Source: Mytilus galloprovincialis (Eukaryota > Mollusca > Bivalvia > Mytilida > Mytilidae). From it: a stretch of 64,000 bases of DNA. A program made the position numbers and the translations under genes. This document shows, one piece after another, positions 63,594-64,000 of this stretch. The stretch covers positions 9,424,101-9,488,100 of the forward strand of contig NC_134845.1 of assembly GCF_965363235.1 (NCBI RefSeq), given 5' to 3'. The first letter of the stretch is position 1. The number at the start of each line of letters is the position of its first letter. The notes beneath the pieces were generated by a model that worked only from the letters and a program-made list of their open reading frames with translations, had not been told where the DNA came from and did no database searches.

Positions 63594-63665
63594 CTTGAGC
63601 GATGCATTATTGTTGACCATTCGAGATTCTTTTTTTGTAAACCCGTCTTCAGCTGAATTTGTCAT
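63594..63665 (-). CDS. Candidate first coding exon (possibly of the SAMD9-like gene)
   Basis: An ATG at 63665 opens 24 codons (MTNSAEDGFTKKESRMVNNN and four more) ending CTCAAG before a GTAAAT donor at 63588-63593. It ends at phase 0, which fits the phase 0 acceptor of the exon at 45535-45768. The hydrophilic sequence suits a cytoplasmic N terminus. The intron would be 17.8 kb. Linkage to the SAMD9-like gene rests only on strand, phase and order, so it may belong to another gene. Confidence 0.35.
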
Positions 63666-63766
63666 TTCAATATTACTACGCGGGCCTGAAGGGATTTCAA
63701 ATCGATGATAAATGCAAAATATGTGAGTTTTTGTGTCTTTCAAAACACAAACAATATACAGAATTT

Positions 63767-63811
63767 GAAACAGGAGTAATAGCTCGCTAAAGCTCGCATT
63801 ACACTTGTTTC
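63767..63811. repeat. 45-bp hairpin with GCTCGCTAAAGCTCGC loop
   Basis: GAAACAGGAGTAAT pairs with ATTACACTTGTTTC across a GC-rich loop. It lies about 100 bp upstream of the candidate first exon on the minus strand. Confidence 0.6.
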
Positions 63812-64000
63812 TTAGCCTCGTACAAATACAGCTGATTATTTTTAAAAGACACTAAACAGTTATTGTCTATTTAATTGTTGTATTCGATGGTGCATTGTCA
63901 GTCTGATTTAATATAACCATCCAAACTATCCAAAGACGCTAGTGGATAGTGGGGACTGGTTTTAATCAGACTGTTGTTATATCTTTATGCTAATATAGAT

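Overview
This is AT-rich, intron-rich animal DNA packed with repeats. Long introns with GT/AG borders, a SAMD9-like immune-type gene, a lineage-typical secreted-protein gene, and many dispersed repeats that I recognise from memory as common in Mytilus sequence point to a bivalve mollusc, most likely a mussel (Mytilus or a close relative). No repeat or protein search could be run, so family names rest on motif reading.

Layout. (1) 1490-8986, minus strand: 3' part of a multi-exon gene for a secreted or ectodomain protein resembling mollusc proteins with DUF7042/7043/7044/7045-type modules. Its introns hold motif-array elements (AGGCGTAA array at 4832-5920, a GTTAACA MITE at 8287-8501); an AGATATCT array (1774-2853) lies further 3'. 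(2) 11895-12677, plus strand: a small two-exon gene of unknown function (125 aa) with a poly(A) signal downstream. (3) 12925-21028: two adjacent CACTG-ended elements of about 3.8 kb, each with a perfect 5-bp target duplication (ATCTT and AATAT). The second is a giant inverted palindrome made of two opposed units. (4) 25030-45768, possibly to 63665, minus strand: one large SAMD9-like gene. The 6.4-kb main exon (28185-34585) encodes SAM-like, AlbA/Schlafen-like and STAND-type P-loop regions. Phase-matched flanking exons add a short C-terminal tail (25030-25113) and, upstream, a ubiquitin-like segment ending in GGMMG (39672-40131) and another exon (45535-45768). A candidate first exon lies at 63594-63665.

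The upstream introns of the SAMD9-like gene hold a decayed BEL/Pao retrotransposon (36592-39213), whose empty site is visible in a neighbouring repeat copy, and a TIR-bounded element (41004-43505) carrying the remains of a gene with acidic PIN-like motifs and a tesmin/TSO1-type CXC domain. To the right lie a tRNA-derived SINE, a 5'-truncated LINE, several MITEs, and an array of AGGTCA-rich units repeating every 147 bp.

The most interesting items are the Ubl-SAM-AlbA-STAND gene model, the CXC/PIN-like element with its own terminal inverted repeats, the paired 5-bp-TSD CACTG elements, and the recurrent design of short elements built from helically spaced motif arrays.
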